Shown here in pieces: positions 34,225 to 43,426 of a stretch of 64,000 nt of DNA (position 1 is its first letter; every line of letters begins with the position of its first letter). The DNA comes from Chitinophaga niabensis (GTDB lineage: Bacteria > Bacteroidota > Bacteroidia > Chitinophagales > Chitinophagaceae). A program made the position numbers and the translations under genes. The stretch is from NCBI RefSeq assembly GCF_039545795.1, contig NZ_CP154260.1:6453001-6517000 (forward strand), read 5' to 3'. The notes beneath the pieces were generated by a model, which searched no databases, was not told the origin of the DNA, and saw only the letters and a list, made by a program, of their open reading frames with translations.

Positions 34225-36261
34225 ATGGAAAAAGGAGGCAACAACAATAACAAGGGATCCGATAAATCTCCAAAAAAAGGACCAAAGTTCAATATATACT
34301 GGGTTTATGCCTTTATAGGGATAGCCCTGCTGGCTATGAACTTTATTGACTTAAAGAACCAACCGAAAGAACTCACCGGTTTTAAACAATTCCAGCAGGA
34401 ATTCCTGCGTACAGGAGATGTGGACAAACTTGTTGTAGTGAATAAAAAGGTGGTGGAGATCTACATCAAGAAAGATCGGTTGAACGATCCGAAGTATGAT
34501 GCAGTGAATAAAAATCGTTTCGGTCAGCCTAATCCCGGCCCGCACTATCAGTTCACAATTGGTAGCGTGGAAGGTTTCCAGAAAGAACTGGACAAAGCAC
34601 AAGCTGATGTTCCTTTGGCGGATCAGATGAACGTATCCTTCCAGGATCGTCAGAACTGGTTCGATCCATTGATGCAGATATTATTGCCCATCCTGCTTTT
34701 AATTGGTATGTGGATCCTGCTGATGCGTAAAATGGGAGGCCCTTCCGGTGGAAGTGGCGGACCAGGTGGCATCTTCAATATCGGCAAATCCAAAGCCACT
34801 TTATTTGATAAAGGCACCAGGGTGAACATCACATTTAACGATGTGGCTGGTTTGGACGAAGCAAAAGTGGAAGTGATGGAGATCGTGGATTTCCTGAAAA
34901 ATCCAAAGAAATACACCTCATTAGGTGGTAAAATACCAAAAGGTGCATTGCTGGTTGGCCCTCCGGGTACAGGTAAAACCCTGCTCGCAAAAGCCATGGC
35001 CGGTGAAGCACAAGTACCTTTCTTCTCTATGAGCGGTTCCGATTTCGTGGAGCTTTTCGTAGGGGTAGGTGCAAGCCGTGTACGTGACCTGTTCAAACAA
35101 GCACGTGAAAAAGCACCCTGTATCATCTTCATCGATGAAATTGATGCTATCGGCCGCGCCCGTGGTAAGAACGTAATGATGAGCAACGATGAACGCGAAA
35201 ACACCCTCAACCAGTTACTGGTAGAAATGGATGGTTTCGGAACAGACAGTGGTATCATCATCCTCGCAGCCACCAACCGTCCGGATGTACTGGATAGCGC
35301 TTTATTGCGCCCCGGCCGTTTCGACCGTCAGATCTCTATTGATAAACCAGATCTGGCTGGCCGTGAGCATATCTTTGATGTGCATCTGAAACCGATCAAA
35401 ACATCTCCAAACCTCGATATCAAAAAACTCGCTTCCATGACCCCCGGTTTTGCCGGAGCGGATATTGCCAACGTATGTAACGAAGCAGCTTTGATTGCTG
35501 CCCGTAAAGGCAAAACGCAAGTGGAAATGGACGACTTCAATGATGCGATCGACCGTGTAATTGGTGGTTTGGAGAAAAAGAACAAGATCATTTCTCCGGA
35601 AGAAAAAGAAGTGATCGCTTACCACGAAGCTGGCCATGCTATCTGCGGATGGTACCTGGAACATGCTAACCCGCTGGTAAAAGTGACCATCGTTCCACGC
35701 GGCGTTGCTGCTTTGGGATATGCTCAGTATCTGCCGAAAGAACAATACCTCTATAATACTGAACAACTCATGGACGATATATGCATGACCCTTGGTGGCC
35801 GCGCAGTAGAAGACCTGGTATTCGGTAAAGTATCTACCGGTGCGCAGAACGACCTGCAGGTAATTACCCGCATGGCTTATGCTATGGTCACTGTATACGG
35901 TATGAACGATAAGATCGGTAACGTTTCTTTCTACGATCCTAACAGCGATCAGGCTTTCACCAAACCGTACTCTGAAGAAACATCCAAAATGATCGACCAT
36001 GAAGTACGTTTGCTGATAGACCAGGCATACCAGCGTACTAAAAAACTGCTGGCTGATAAAATGGATAACGTGAGATTACTGGCCGGCGAACTGCTGAAGA
36101 AAGAAGTACTCTATAAAGATGACCTGGAGCGCCTCATCGGCAAACGCCCTTACGAGACGCACAAAGAACATATCGTTCCTAACAAGGAAGGTACCAGCTT
36201 TGATGGTGTTCATCCTACAGATATTATCAATCCTTCACCGGCAAATGTGATCTCAGAATAG
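34225..36261 (+). CDS. ftsH: ATP-dependent zinc metalloprotease FtsH
   Basis: Membrane-bound AAA+ protease of 678 residues that degrades misfolded and regulatory proteins at the inner membrane. Two membrane helices flank a periplasmic domain (about residues 25-43 and 150-168). The AAA module has Walker A GPPGTGKT at residues 245-252, Walker [12 protein letters not shown] and the second region of homology with [10 protein letters not shown]. The zinc site HEAGH is at 467-471. A Lys/Asn/Gly-rich N terminus precedes the first helix. The next gene starts 1 nt after its stop codon. Confidence 0.97.
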   Translation: MEKGGNNNNKGSDKSPKKGPKFNIYWVYAFIGIALLAMNFIDLKNQPKELTGFKQFQQEFLRTGDVDKLVVVNKKVVEIYIKKDRLNDPKYDAVNKNRFGQPNPGPHYQFTIGSVEGFQKELDKAQADVPLADQMNVSFQDRQNWFDPLMQILLPILLLIGMWILLMRKMGGPSGGSGGPGGIFNIGKSKATLFDKGTRVNITFNDVAGLDEAKVEVMEIVDFLKNPKKYTSLGGKIPKGALLVGPPGTGKTLLAKAMAGEAQVPFFSMSGSDFVELFVGVGASRVRDLFKQAREKAPCIIFIDEIDAIGRARGKNVMMSNDERENTLNQLLVEMDGFGTDSGIIILAATNRPDVLDSALLRPGRFDRQISIDKPDLAGREHIFDVHLKPIKTSPNLDIKKLASMTPGFAGADIANVCNEAALIAARKGKTQVEMDDFNDAIDRVIGGLEKKNKIISPEEKEVIAYHEAGHAICGWYLEHANPLVKVTIVPRGVAALGYAQYLPKEQYLYNTEQLMDDICMTLGGRAVEDLVFGKVSTGAQNDLQVITRMAYAMVTVYGMNDKIGNVSFYDPNSDQAFTKPYSEETSKMIDHEVRLLIDQAYQRTKKLLADKMDNVRLLAGELLKKEVLYKDDLERLIGKRPYETHKEHIVPNKEGTSFDGVHPTDIINPSPANVISE

Positions 36262-36262
36262 G

Positions 36263-36898
36263 ATGAAAGTATCTCCTGCCAAAGAAAATATCCTGAAGAA
36301 AGTCAGGAATGCGCTCAGCCAGCCAGTGCAGTTGCCATTTCCGCATGCGGAAGGAAACAACTCTGTGTTTGAAACAGCACATGATGGTTTGGAAATGAAG
36401 TTCGCAGAAGAATTCACCCGCCTGCAAGGCAAGTTTATCTTCTGTTCTTCACGCGATGAGCTGGCAGAAAATCTGCAGGCCCTGGTAGTGAATAAAGAAT
36501 GGACGCACGTACATTGTAAAACACCTGCGCTGGAAAAGATCCTGCAGCCATATTCACCAGCCTACCTCAACGTAGGGGATGAACATACACTGGATGCAGC
36601 CATTACAGATTGTGAATGGCTCGTAGCCCGCACAGGAAGTATTATCATGAGCGCAGCGCAGCCTTCAGGAAGAGCATTGCCGGTTTTTGCACCCATCCAT
36701 ATTGTGATTGCCTACACGCATCAACTGGTACTGGATATAAAAGACGGCATCAGCAAAATGAAAGAGAAATACCCCGGTCAGCTTCCATCCATGATCTCTT
36801 TTGCCACCGGCCCAAGCCGTACGGCAGATATCGAGAAAACACTGGTAGTGGGAGTACACGGACCTAAAGAGGTATATGTGTTCTTACTGGACGAATAG
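36263..36898 (+). CDS. LUD-domain (LutC/YkgG-type) protein
   Basis: Cytosolic protein of 211 residues with the LUD domain known from lactate-utilisation protein LutC. Typical features are an N-terminal helix (SPAKENILKKVRNAL), CEWLVARTGSIIMS near residue 115, the PSMISFATGPSRTADIEKTLVVGVHGPKEVYVFL block and a short C-terminal tail. LutA and LutB are not in the window, so a role in lactate oxidation is not supported here. It begins 1 nt after ftsH, so it is probably co-transcribed with rsfS and ftsH. Confidence 0.88.
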   Translation: MKVSPAKENILKKVRNALSQPVQLPFPHAEGNNSVFETAHDGLEMKFAEEFTRLQGKFIFCSSRDELAENLQALVVNKEWTHVHCKTPALEKILQPYSPAYLNVGDEHTLDAAITDCEWLVARTGSIIMSAAQPSGRALPVFAPIHIVIAYTHQLVLDIKDGISKMKEKYPGQLPSMISFATGPSRTADIEKTLVVGVHGPKEVYVFLLDE

Positions 36899-36919
36899 AT
36901 ATTTTTAATCAATACAAAC

Positions 36920-36963
36920 AATGTAAAATGCAAAAGGAAATCATCACTTTTGCATTTTACATT
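36920..36963. repeat. perfect 17-bp hairpin between the LUD gene and lpxH
   Basis: AATGTAAAATGCAAAAG (36920-36936) and its exact reverse complement (36947-36963) flank a 10-nt loop. It lies 22 nt after one stop codon and ends 11 nt before the lpxH start. There is no T-run after it, so it is not a standard terminator. It could stabilise or process the mRNA between the two genes. Confidence 0.7.
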
Positions 36964-36974
36964 TAAGCTGGATC

Positions 36975-37739
36975 ATGGAATTGTTATTGCCTGCAGACAA
37001 GCGTATTTACTTTGCTTCGGACTTTCACCTCGGTGCTCCTGATATGGAAAAGAGCCGCGAGCGGGAAAGGCTGATAGTACGCTGGCTGGAAGAAGCGGCA
37101 AAAGATGCACAGCACATCTTCCTGGTGGGCGACCTCTTCGATTTCTGGTTTGAATATAAAGATGTGATCCCCAAAGGGTATACCCGCCTGCTGGGTAAAC
37201 TGGCAGAACTGCGGGACAAGGGCATTGGCATTTCCGTTTTCATCGGCAACCATGATATGTGGATGAATGGATATTTTGAAGATGAATTGCAGATCCCCGT
37301 TTACTATGAACCACAGACTTATACCATTGCCGGCAAGAAATTCTATATCGGCCATGGAGATGGTTTAGGCCCCGGTGATCATGGTTATAAATTCCTCAAG
37401 AAAGTATTTCGTAACCCCGTTTGCCGCTGGTTGTTTTCCTGTTTACATCCCAGGTGGGGTATTTCCATGGCCAATTACTGGAGCCGCAAAAGCCGTGCTG
37501 CTACAGGTTCTGAACTGGAACAGTTCCTGGGAGAGCAGGATGAATGGCTGGCCATTTACAGTAAAGAAATACTGCAGAAAGAACATTTCGATTATTTTAT
37601 TTTCGGGCACCGCCACCTCCCACTGGACCTGAATGTAGGAGAGAACAGTCGATATGTGAACCTGGGCGACTGGCTCAATTATAATTCCTATGGTGTTTTT
37701 GATGGCAACACGCTGGAACTGAAATACTACAAACCTTAA
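36975..37739 (+). CDS. lpxH: UDP-2,3-diacylglucosamine diphosphatase
   Basis: Calcineurin-like metallophosphoesterase of 254 residues. LpxH cleaves UDP-2,3-diacylglucosamine to lipid X in lipid A synthesis, acting at the inner face of the membrane. The metal-binding motifs are complete: SDFHLGAP near residue 15, GDLFDFWFE, GNHDMWM, IGHGDGLGPGDHGYK, and GHRH near the C terminus. Other calcineurin-fold phosphatases cannot be fully excluded, but GDLFDFWFE and GHGD match the LpxH group in Bacteroidota. Its stop codon shares the palindrome TTAA with that of recO. Confidence 0.88.
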   Translation: MELLLPADKRIYFASDFHLGAPDMEKSRERERLIVRWLEEAAKDAQHIFLVGDLFDFWFEYKDVIPKGYTRLLGKLAELRDKGIGISVFIGNHDMWMNGYFEDELQIPVYYEPQTYTIAGKKFYIGHGDGLGPGDHGYKFLKKVFRNPVCRWLFSCLHPRWGISMANYWSRKSRAATGSELEQFLGEQDEWLAIYSKEILQKEHFDYFIFGHRHLPLDLNVGENSRYVNLGDWLNYNSYGVFDGNTLELKYYKP

Positions 37740-38470
37740 CCCAGTATCTCGTGTAATATAGGAGGGGAGTGCAGTTCCTTAAAATCAGGAAGATGCACTT
37801 TGTAAAAATCCAGGTAAGCGTACAGCATATTCCTCCTTCTTTCCTTATTCAATTCAATCTTCCCAAGATCAGCAGCATATACCACCTGTTGCAGGCGATC
37901 CGTTATTTCACTGGAAACTTCATCCAGGTAATTACTGTGATGTGGTGGCAGATCCGTGAATACCCCTTCCTGCAGATCCAGGTAAGGCGTGTATTCAGAA
38001 TAATGGCCACCGAAGTGGAAACCGAGATGTATAGCCAGTTTCAGGGTAAAGTATAAAGGAAGGTTGGCGGCTACTGCAGTAGGTTCCGTATCCAGAGCTT
38101 TGAATACACTTTCTGCAAATTGATAGAGTTCCGGATTATGTTCCGGTTGCCGCAGTACTTTTTGTAAGAGTTCAATAAGGTATAAGGCCACCGTATTCTT
38201 TACAATGTTCACATGCATGGAAGTATACACATGCCCCAGTTTGAATTCTGAGATCCGGTGGAGGTTTTTCTGATCGTTATGATAAACCACCAGGTCCAGG
38301 ATATTCCCCGGCTGCAGGATGTTCCCCCTTGCTGCTTTAGGTTTGGAGGAACGCACGCCATTCACGATGTAGGATTGTATCCCGAATAATTCCGTGAAAA
38401 TACTCAGGATAACGCTGGCATCGCCATATTTAACCGTACGCAGAACTATTCCGGGTGTTTTATGCAGCAT
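37736..38470 (-). CDS. recO: DNA repair protein RecO
   Basis: Recombination mediator of 244 residues that loads RecA onto SSB-coated DNA with RecR. An N-terminal OB-fold (MLHKTPGIVLRTVKYGDASVILSIFTELFGIQSYIVNGVR) is followed by a helical domain. The usual C-terminal four-cysteine zinc motif is absent, as in many Bacteroidota RecO proteins. It lies 18 nt after porZ on the same strand and ends in a 4-nt overlap with the convergent lpxH. Confidence 0.92.
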   Translation of the reverse strand: MLHKTPGIVLRTVKYGDASVILSIFTELFGIQSYIVNGVRSSKPKAARGNILQPGNILDLVVYHNDQKNLHRISEFKLGHVYTSMHVNIVKNTVALYLIELLQKVLRQPEHNPELYQFAESVFKALDTEPTAVAANLPLYFTLKLAIHLGFHFGGHYSEYTPYLDLQEGVFTDLPPHHSNYLDEVSSEITDRLQQVVYAADLGKIELNKERRRNMLYAYLDFYKVHLPDFKELHSPPILHEILG

Positions 38471-38488
38471 ATCTGCAAAAGTCGTACA

Positions 38489-40660
38489 TCAATGGATAAA
38501 TACCAGCTTCGTGACCAATTTTTCCTGACCATCTTCATTGGAAGCAAAAATGAGATAAACACCACTTTGCGGACGATGCCCTGTATAATCTACTCCATTC
38601 CAAACAGCCTGTCCGCCATGGGCACGGGTCTGAAATACAAGTTTACCCGTAATGTCTGTGATCTTCACAATAGCATTGAGTACCAGACCTCTAATGGCAA
38701 TGGTGCCTTCATAACCCCGTGGCACCGGATTGGGGAATACCAGTACATCCTTTCCCTGCGTGGTACTTCCTTCTGTGGCCGTACCTCTCCAGGAAATAAG
38801 CCCGGTAGCAGTGGCAAAGAAAACTTCGCCCGTTACAGGATGTACAACTATCCGGTATATAATATTGCTGGATAAGGGGCTGTTGCCTGTATTGAAATGT
38901 TGAATGAGTTTCTCCCCGTCTGGACTGATCAGCCATACACCATTTTGTGTGCCCACCCATTTACGGTTGGCGCCATCTACTGCTATCGTGTTCACCTGTT
39001 CATTCTGAAAAAGGAAACCTGCAAAATTATCCTGCCGCACAATGGGCAGCACGGCTTCACAACCTCCCGGCGAAAGCGCTGTCGTAGCACATTGTACAAC
39101 TCCAACACCCCTGGTAGTACCTATCCATATCCAGCCCTGCAGATCTTTCGCAATGCACTTCACCTCATCTGATGGCAGGTTTCCACGTCCTGCACCGGTT
39201 TGATACAATTTCCAGCGATCATCCAATGTATTGTCGATACTGCTGCCATGATTAAAAACAAATACGCCATTCCCGCGTGGCGAAACAATCCATTTCTGAT
39301 CAGCATCATCTACCAGTATCTGACTAACTGCCCTGGCTATATGAAAAACGGGAATGGAAATTTGCAACCAGCTGTTATCCTTCTTTTTCACCAGTAAATT
39401 ATTCTGCGCACCGTAATCACTCACCCAAAGATTTCCTTCTTTATCCGTTGCCAGTCCGCTTACTTGGGCAGGCGGGTTTTCTACAACCGTACTACCCACC
39501 TTCCAAAGCCCCCGGGCAAAAGAACCGGCATATACTGCATCTGCTGTACCTGCTACTGTAACAATATCAGCAAGTGAATCTGTGGTCTGATAACTTTGCC
39601 ATTCATCCCCTTCAAACTTAAATACACCACTCTTATTACCAGTGCCCTGCCAGTTGGTGGTAACAGTTCCTGCGGCAGCCCAGAGCGCATGCTGATGAAC
39701 GATCATTTCTCCTCTTACGATATCCGGAGGAGCATTGGGCGTAAGGTTTTGGTACACACCATTATTATATTTGAGCAGCCCTTTACCATTGTCTGCTATC
39801 CATGTACTGTTCCCTGCATTCACTGCTCCGGAAGGAGAGGTACTTTGAAAAGTAGCCGTTACGGTTCCTGTGGCGGAGAGTTGAAGCACACGCCCCGGCT
39901 GGCTCACAAATAAAGCATTACCGGAAGCAGTAATTCCCCTGATCACCTGCCCGTCTGTATACCAGCGGTCCCACTGTGTTTGATTCCATATAAATAAAGT
40001 ATCCTTCACCTGCGCAATCACCCGCTGCCCTATATTGGCCAGTGTAGTTACAACACCCGGTTGCGGAAGATCCATCCAGTTTTGCGGATCCGCAAGATTA
40101 CTGCCCTGCAGTGATCCCCGTTTGATGCCGGTAGCCGTAGCTGCATAAAAATAACGGTCATCTGTTGCCACTGCATTGACTTTCATGTTCAGGTAAGTAT
40201 CCGTGATCTCAAACCTTTCCAGGTTTACGGCAATGATCCCTATGCCCGTAGAGAGGTAAGCATGGTTGCCCCAGCATGCAATATGATAGATCCTTTTGTC
40301 TCCGGAGGTTTGCCTGAGCAGGATGTCCGGTATATTAATGATGTTCTCTTTCCGGAGAATATCCAGGTTGCTGTTATTATAAGCGATCACCAGGGCCTGG
40401 CTGCTTTCATGATACCCGATACCGGCAATGCCCGCATCGTGCAGCCCGTTCACTTTACTATAACGCGTGATTTCATTGTCCTGCAGCGAAACTGAGAACA
40501 AACTGAAAGGGCTGGCGCAATAAACATGCTCTCCTCCTGCGGCAATGGAAACTGCCTGCCGGTAAGGGAAGTGTTCCCGCCATTGCCCTATGGGAACGGA
40601 TTGCGCCCTCCCAAGGGAGCAAAACAACAGGAGAGAAAGGAAAGGAGGGGCTATGCGCAT
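38489..40660 (-). CDS. porZ: PorZ-like T9SS protein with two propellers and sorting domain
   Basis: Secreted protein of 723 residues. A signal peptide (MRIAPPFLSLLLFCSLGRAQ) is followed by IGQWREHFPYRQA and beta-propeller repeats (YSKVNGLHDAGIAGIGYH, GLLKYNNGVYQNLTP, GRGNLPSDEVKCIAKDLQGWIWIGTTRG). A type A sorting domain closes it, starting DVLVFPNPVPRGYEG and ending in KLVTKLVFIH. This matches PorZ, a surface part of the T9SS attachment complex that helps the sortase PorU anchor cargo. It therefore belongs with the gldKLMN system 17 kb away. Order porZ-recO on the minus strand, 18 nt apart. Confidence 0.85.
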   Translation of the reverse strand: MRIAPPFLSLLLFCSLGRAQSVPIGQWREHFPYRQAVSIAAGGEHVYCASPFSLFSVSLQDNEITRYSKVNGLHDAGIAGIGYHESSQALVIAYNNSNLDILRKENIINIPDILLRQTSGDKRIYHIACWGNHAYLSTGIGIIAVNLERFEITDTYLNMKVNAVATDDRYFYAATATGIKRGSLQGSNLADPQNWMDLPQPGVVTTLANIGQRVIAQVKDTLFIWNQTQWDRWYTDGQVIRGITASGNALFVSQPGRVLQLSATGTVTATFQSTSPSGAVNAGNSTWIADNGKGLLKYNNGVYQNLTPNAPPDIVRGEMIVHQHALWAAAGTVTTNWQGTGNKSGVFKFEGDEWQSYQTTDSLADIVTVAGTADAVYAGSFARGLWKVGSTVVENPPAQVSGLATDKEGNLWVSDYGAQNNLLVKKKDNSWLQISIPVFHIARAVSQILVDDADQKWIVSPRGNGVFVFNHGSSIDNTLDDRWKLYQTGAGRGNLPSDEVKCIAKDLQGWIWIGTTRGVGVVQCATTALSPGGCEAVLPIVRQDNFAGFLFQNEQVNTIAVDGANRKWVGTQNGVWLISPDGEKLIQHFNTGNSPLSSNIIYRIVVHPVTGEVFFATATGLISWRGTATEGSTTQGKDVLVFPNPVPRGYEGTIAIRGLVLNAIVKITDITGKLVFQTRAHGGQAVWNGVDYTGHRPQSGVYLIFASNEDGQEKLVTKLVFIH

Positions 40661-40746
40661 ACCTCAAAAATAACAATTACGAATAATCCTTTATGCATAA
40701 ATCGTTCAATTCATCATTGATAATTCAAAATTCATAAATTCATTAT

Positions 40747-40754
40747 TACCTTTG
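40747..40754 (+). promoter_or_regulatory. candidate -7 box for the MMPL transporter gene
   Basis: TACCTTTG matches TAnnTTTG. A possible GTG start at 40754 overlaps the box, so the ATG at 40781 is the better start. The nearest upstream TTG is 27 nt away, longer than usual. Confidence 0.45.
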
Positions 40755-40780
40755 TGACCTTACCAAAACATATAATATAT

Positions 40781-43183
40781 ATGTGGCAGCGGCTGGCAGG
40801 ATTTGTACTGAAATACCGTTTATGGCTACTGGCTTTGTTATTTGCAGGCACAGGCATCATGGCATATTACGCCAGCAAGGTAGAATTGTCCTACGAATTT
40901 ACAGGCGCAATTCCCCGTGACAACGTTAAGTTCCTTGAATACCAGGACTTTAAAAGCAAGTTCGGCGAAGACGGCAACATGATGGTGGTAGGCATTGAAA
41001 CCGACAGTCTCTTTCAGCTGGAATTCTTTAAAGAATACGTGAAGCTGAATGATGATCTGCGCAAGATCCCTGCCGTGGAAAATACCCTGAGCATCCCCGT
41101 TGCTATCAATCTCGTAAAAGACGACAGCACCCGCAAACTCAAAGCCGTAACACTCTTCCAGCCCGTACCGCAGGACCAGGCCACATTGGATAGCCTTGCT
41201 GCAGTTTTTCATTCCCTTCCTTTCTACAAAGGACTTTTATACAGTGCCAGCAGCCACTCATACCTGATAGCCGTACATATTAATAAAGATATCCTCAATT
41301 CCGTAAAAAGGATAGAAGTAGTGGAGGCCATTACTAAAACAGCCGAAGCTTTTGGTAAAAAGCATAATATAGAAGTAAAGCTGAGCGGTCTTCCCATGAT
41401 CCGTACCATCATGGCCACCAAGGTAGCTGATGAGTTGAAGATGTTCCTGAAGATCTCTTTCGTGCTCACTGCTTTGATCCTGCTCGCTTTCTTCCGTTCC
41501 TTCAGTGCTGTACTGATGAGTATGATCGTTGTGGCCATTGGTGTGATCTGGTCTGTGGCCACCATTGTGCTTTGCGGCTACAAGATCACATTGCTCACAG
41601 GGTTGATCCCTCCGCTGATTGTAGTGATAGGCATCCCTAACTGCGTATACTTCCTCAATAAATACCATACGGAATATGCCTTGCATGGCAACAAATCAAA
41701 AGCCCTGGTGCGCATGGTACAAAAGATGGGTATTGTTACCCTCTTCACCAATCTCACGGCGGCTATTGGTTTTGGTGTGTTCTATTTCACCAATAGCGCC
41801 ATCCTCAAACATTTTGGGGTAGTGGCTGGTGTGAACATCATGCTCATCTTCCTGATCTCCTTTATCTTTTTACCATCCGTACTGAGTTATTTACCGCCAC
41901 CCAAAACAAAACATACCAGCTACCTGGAAAACAAGATGTTCTGTTCCGTGCTGGGCCTGCTCAATACATTGGTGTTCAAATACCGCCCCATGGTATACCT
42001 GGTAACGGTATTAATGGTAGGGGCTGCCATCCTGGGTATGATGCGCCTGAAGTCTGTAGGGTTTATTGTAGATGATATTCCGAAATCAGATAAGCTTTAT
42101 ACAGACCTGAAGTTCTTCGAGAAGAATTTCAAAGGAGTAATGCCCCTGGAAATAGTGGTAGATACCAAAAAGAAGAATGGGGTAGTAAACCTGCAAACAC
42201 TCAGTAAGCTCGATGAAGTAAGTAAGTTAATAGCAGAACAACCCGTATGTGCCCGTCCGCTTTCTGTGGCAGAAGGGATCAAGTTTGCGAAACAGGCTTA
42301 TTATGGAGGGGATAGTTTGAACTATGCCGTCCCAAACCAGTTTGACATTGGCTTCCTGGCTCCTTATCTGCGGATGAAAAATGCATCCGGAGAGGCTTCC
42401 ACCTTCACCAAACTGGTTTCTTCCTTTATGGACAGTACCCGTCAGGTAGCACGCATAAGTGTGAACATGGCTGATGTGGGCTCCGTGGAATTGCCACGGC
42501 TGATAGATTCTTTGCGCCCGCAGGTAAATGCCATCTTTGATACTGCACAGTATAAAGTGACCTTCACCGGTACCAGCATCATCTTCCTTGAAGGAAGCCG
42601 TTTCATTATCAACGGTTTGATGGAAAGTATCCTGCTGGCATTTGTGCTGATCATCTTCTGTATGTTATACCTCTTCCGTTCCTGGAGGATGTTGCTGATC
42701 TCATTGATACCTAACATTATACCTCTGGTTGTTACCGCCGGAGTGATGGGCTGGATGGGCATTGCCATTAAACCATCTACGGTATTGGTGTTCAGTATTG
42801 CTTTGGGTATAGCCATAGACGTTACCATCCGTTTCCTCGTAAATTTCAAGCAGGAATTACCGCAGAATAATCTGGATATATCCGCTACCGTTAGGCAGAC
42901 AATTAATGAAACCGGGCTCAGTATCATCTATACTTCGCTGATCCTTTTTGCCGGCTTCATGATCTTTGCCTTCTCTGAATTCCAGGGCACAAAAGCACTG
43001 GGCTGGCTTACTTCCCTCACACTGGTAATGGCCATGATCACCAATCTTACCATCCTGCCTGCCCTGCTGTTATGGATGGAAAAGGCCCTTCAGAAGAGAG
43101 CAAAGAAGAAGGAATGGACACCGCTGGATGAAGAGCCGGATCTTGAGCTGGGTCAGATAGGCCTGGATGAGAAAATTGATTAA
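40781..43183 (+). CDS. RND-superfamily MMPL-type exporter
   Basis: Inner-membrane transporter of 800 residues with the two-fold RND layout. Each half has one membrane helix, a large periplasmic loop and five more helices. The first loop starts at ELSYEFTGAIPRDNVKFLEYQDFKS (written here in part), and the second half begins near YRPMVYLVTVLMVG. The KPSTVLVFSIALGIAIDVTIRFL segment with an Asp in a membrane helix is the expected proton-relay site. Bacterial members export lipids, hopanoids or pigments, driven by protons. The cargo is unknown. The C-terminal tail is acidic (DEEPDLELGQ). Confidence 0.9.
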   Translation: MWQRLAGFVLKYRLWLLALLFAGTGIMAYYASKVELSYEFTGAIPRDNVKFLEYQDFKSKFGEDGNMMVVGIETDSLFQLEFFKEYVKLNDDLRKIPAVENTLSIPVAINLVKDDSTRKLKAVTLFQPVPQDQATLDSLAAVFHSLPFYKGLLYSASSHSYLIAVHINKDILNSVKRIEVVEAITKTAEAFGKKHNIEVKLSGLPMIRTIMATKVADELKMFLKISFVLTALILLAFFRSFSAVLMSMIVVAIGVIWSVATIVLCGYKITLLTGLIPPLIVVIGIPNCVYFLNKYHTEYALHGNKSKALVRMVQKMGIVTLFTNLTAAIGFGVFYFTNSAILKHFGVVAGVNIMLIFLISFIFLPSVLSYLPPPKTKHTSYLENKMFCSVLGLLNTLVFKYRPMVYLVTVLMVGAAILGMMRLKSVGFIVDDIPKSDKLYTDLKFFEKNFKGVMPLEIVVDTKKKNGVVNLQTLSKLDEVSKLIAEQPVCARPLSVAEGIKFAKQAYYGGDSLNYAVPNQFDIGFLAPYLRMKNASGEASTFTKLVSSFMDSTRQVARISVNMADVGSVELPRLIDSLRPQVNAIFDTAQYKVTFTGTSIIFLEGSRFIINGLMESILLAFVLIIFCMLYLFRSWRMLLISLIPNIIPLVVTAGVMGWMGIAIKPSTVLVFSIALGIAIDVTIRFLVNFKQELPQNNLDISATVRQTINETGLSIIYTSLILFAGFMIFAFSEFQGTKALGWLTSLTLVMAMITNLTILPALLLWMEKALQKRAKKKEWTPLDEEPDLELGQIGLDEKID

Positions 43184-43272
43184 AACGCTTATCCTTCAAT
43201 TTTACCGCTCAAACAAATTAATATAAAAGGGGCATGATAATTTTTTTGGATGTGTCCCCCGCAAAACCTTAG

Positions 43273-43301
43273 TCCGTGGCTCAATACCACGGATTTTTTT
43301 T
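43273..43301 (+). terminator. intrinsic terminator after the MMPL transporter
   Basis: Perfect 7-bp stem TCCGTGG (43273-43279) with CCACGGA (43287-43293), a 7-nt loop and eight Ts. Confidence 0.85.
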
Positions 43302-43390
43302 GATCCCCCGCCTAAAATAATCTAGTGGGCTACGTTCATCATCTGCTAATCGCCGTTTATAATAAAGCATTATATATACAGAAGAAAAAG

Positions 43391-43422
43391 TAAGAGGTTT
43401 ATAATGCCATTCTAACCTCTTA
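43391..43422 (+). repeat. hairpin directly before the transposase-like gene
   Basis: TAAGAGGTT (43391-43399) pairs perfectly with AACCTCTTA (43414-43422) around a 14-nt loop. The stem ends 4 nt before the ATG at 43427 and would hide the ribosome-entry region. No matching inverted repeat is found beyond the gene, so it is not an ordinary IS end. Confidence 0.55.
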
Positions 43423-43426
43423 GTCC

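Noticed and set aside
40754..40780. A GTG start extending the MMPL transporter by nine residues
   Set aside because: It overlaps the TACCTTTG box, so it would not be in the transcript.
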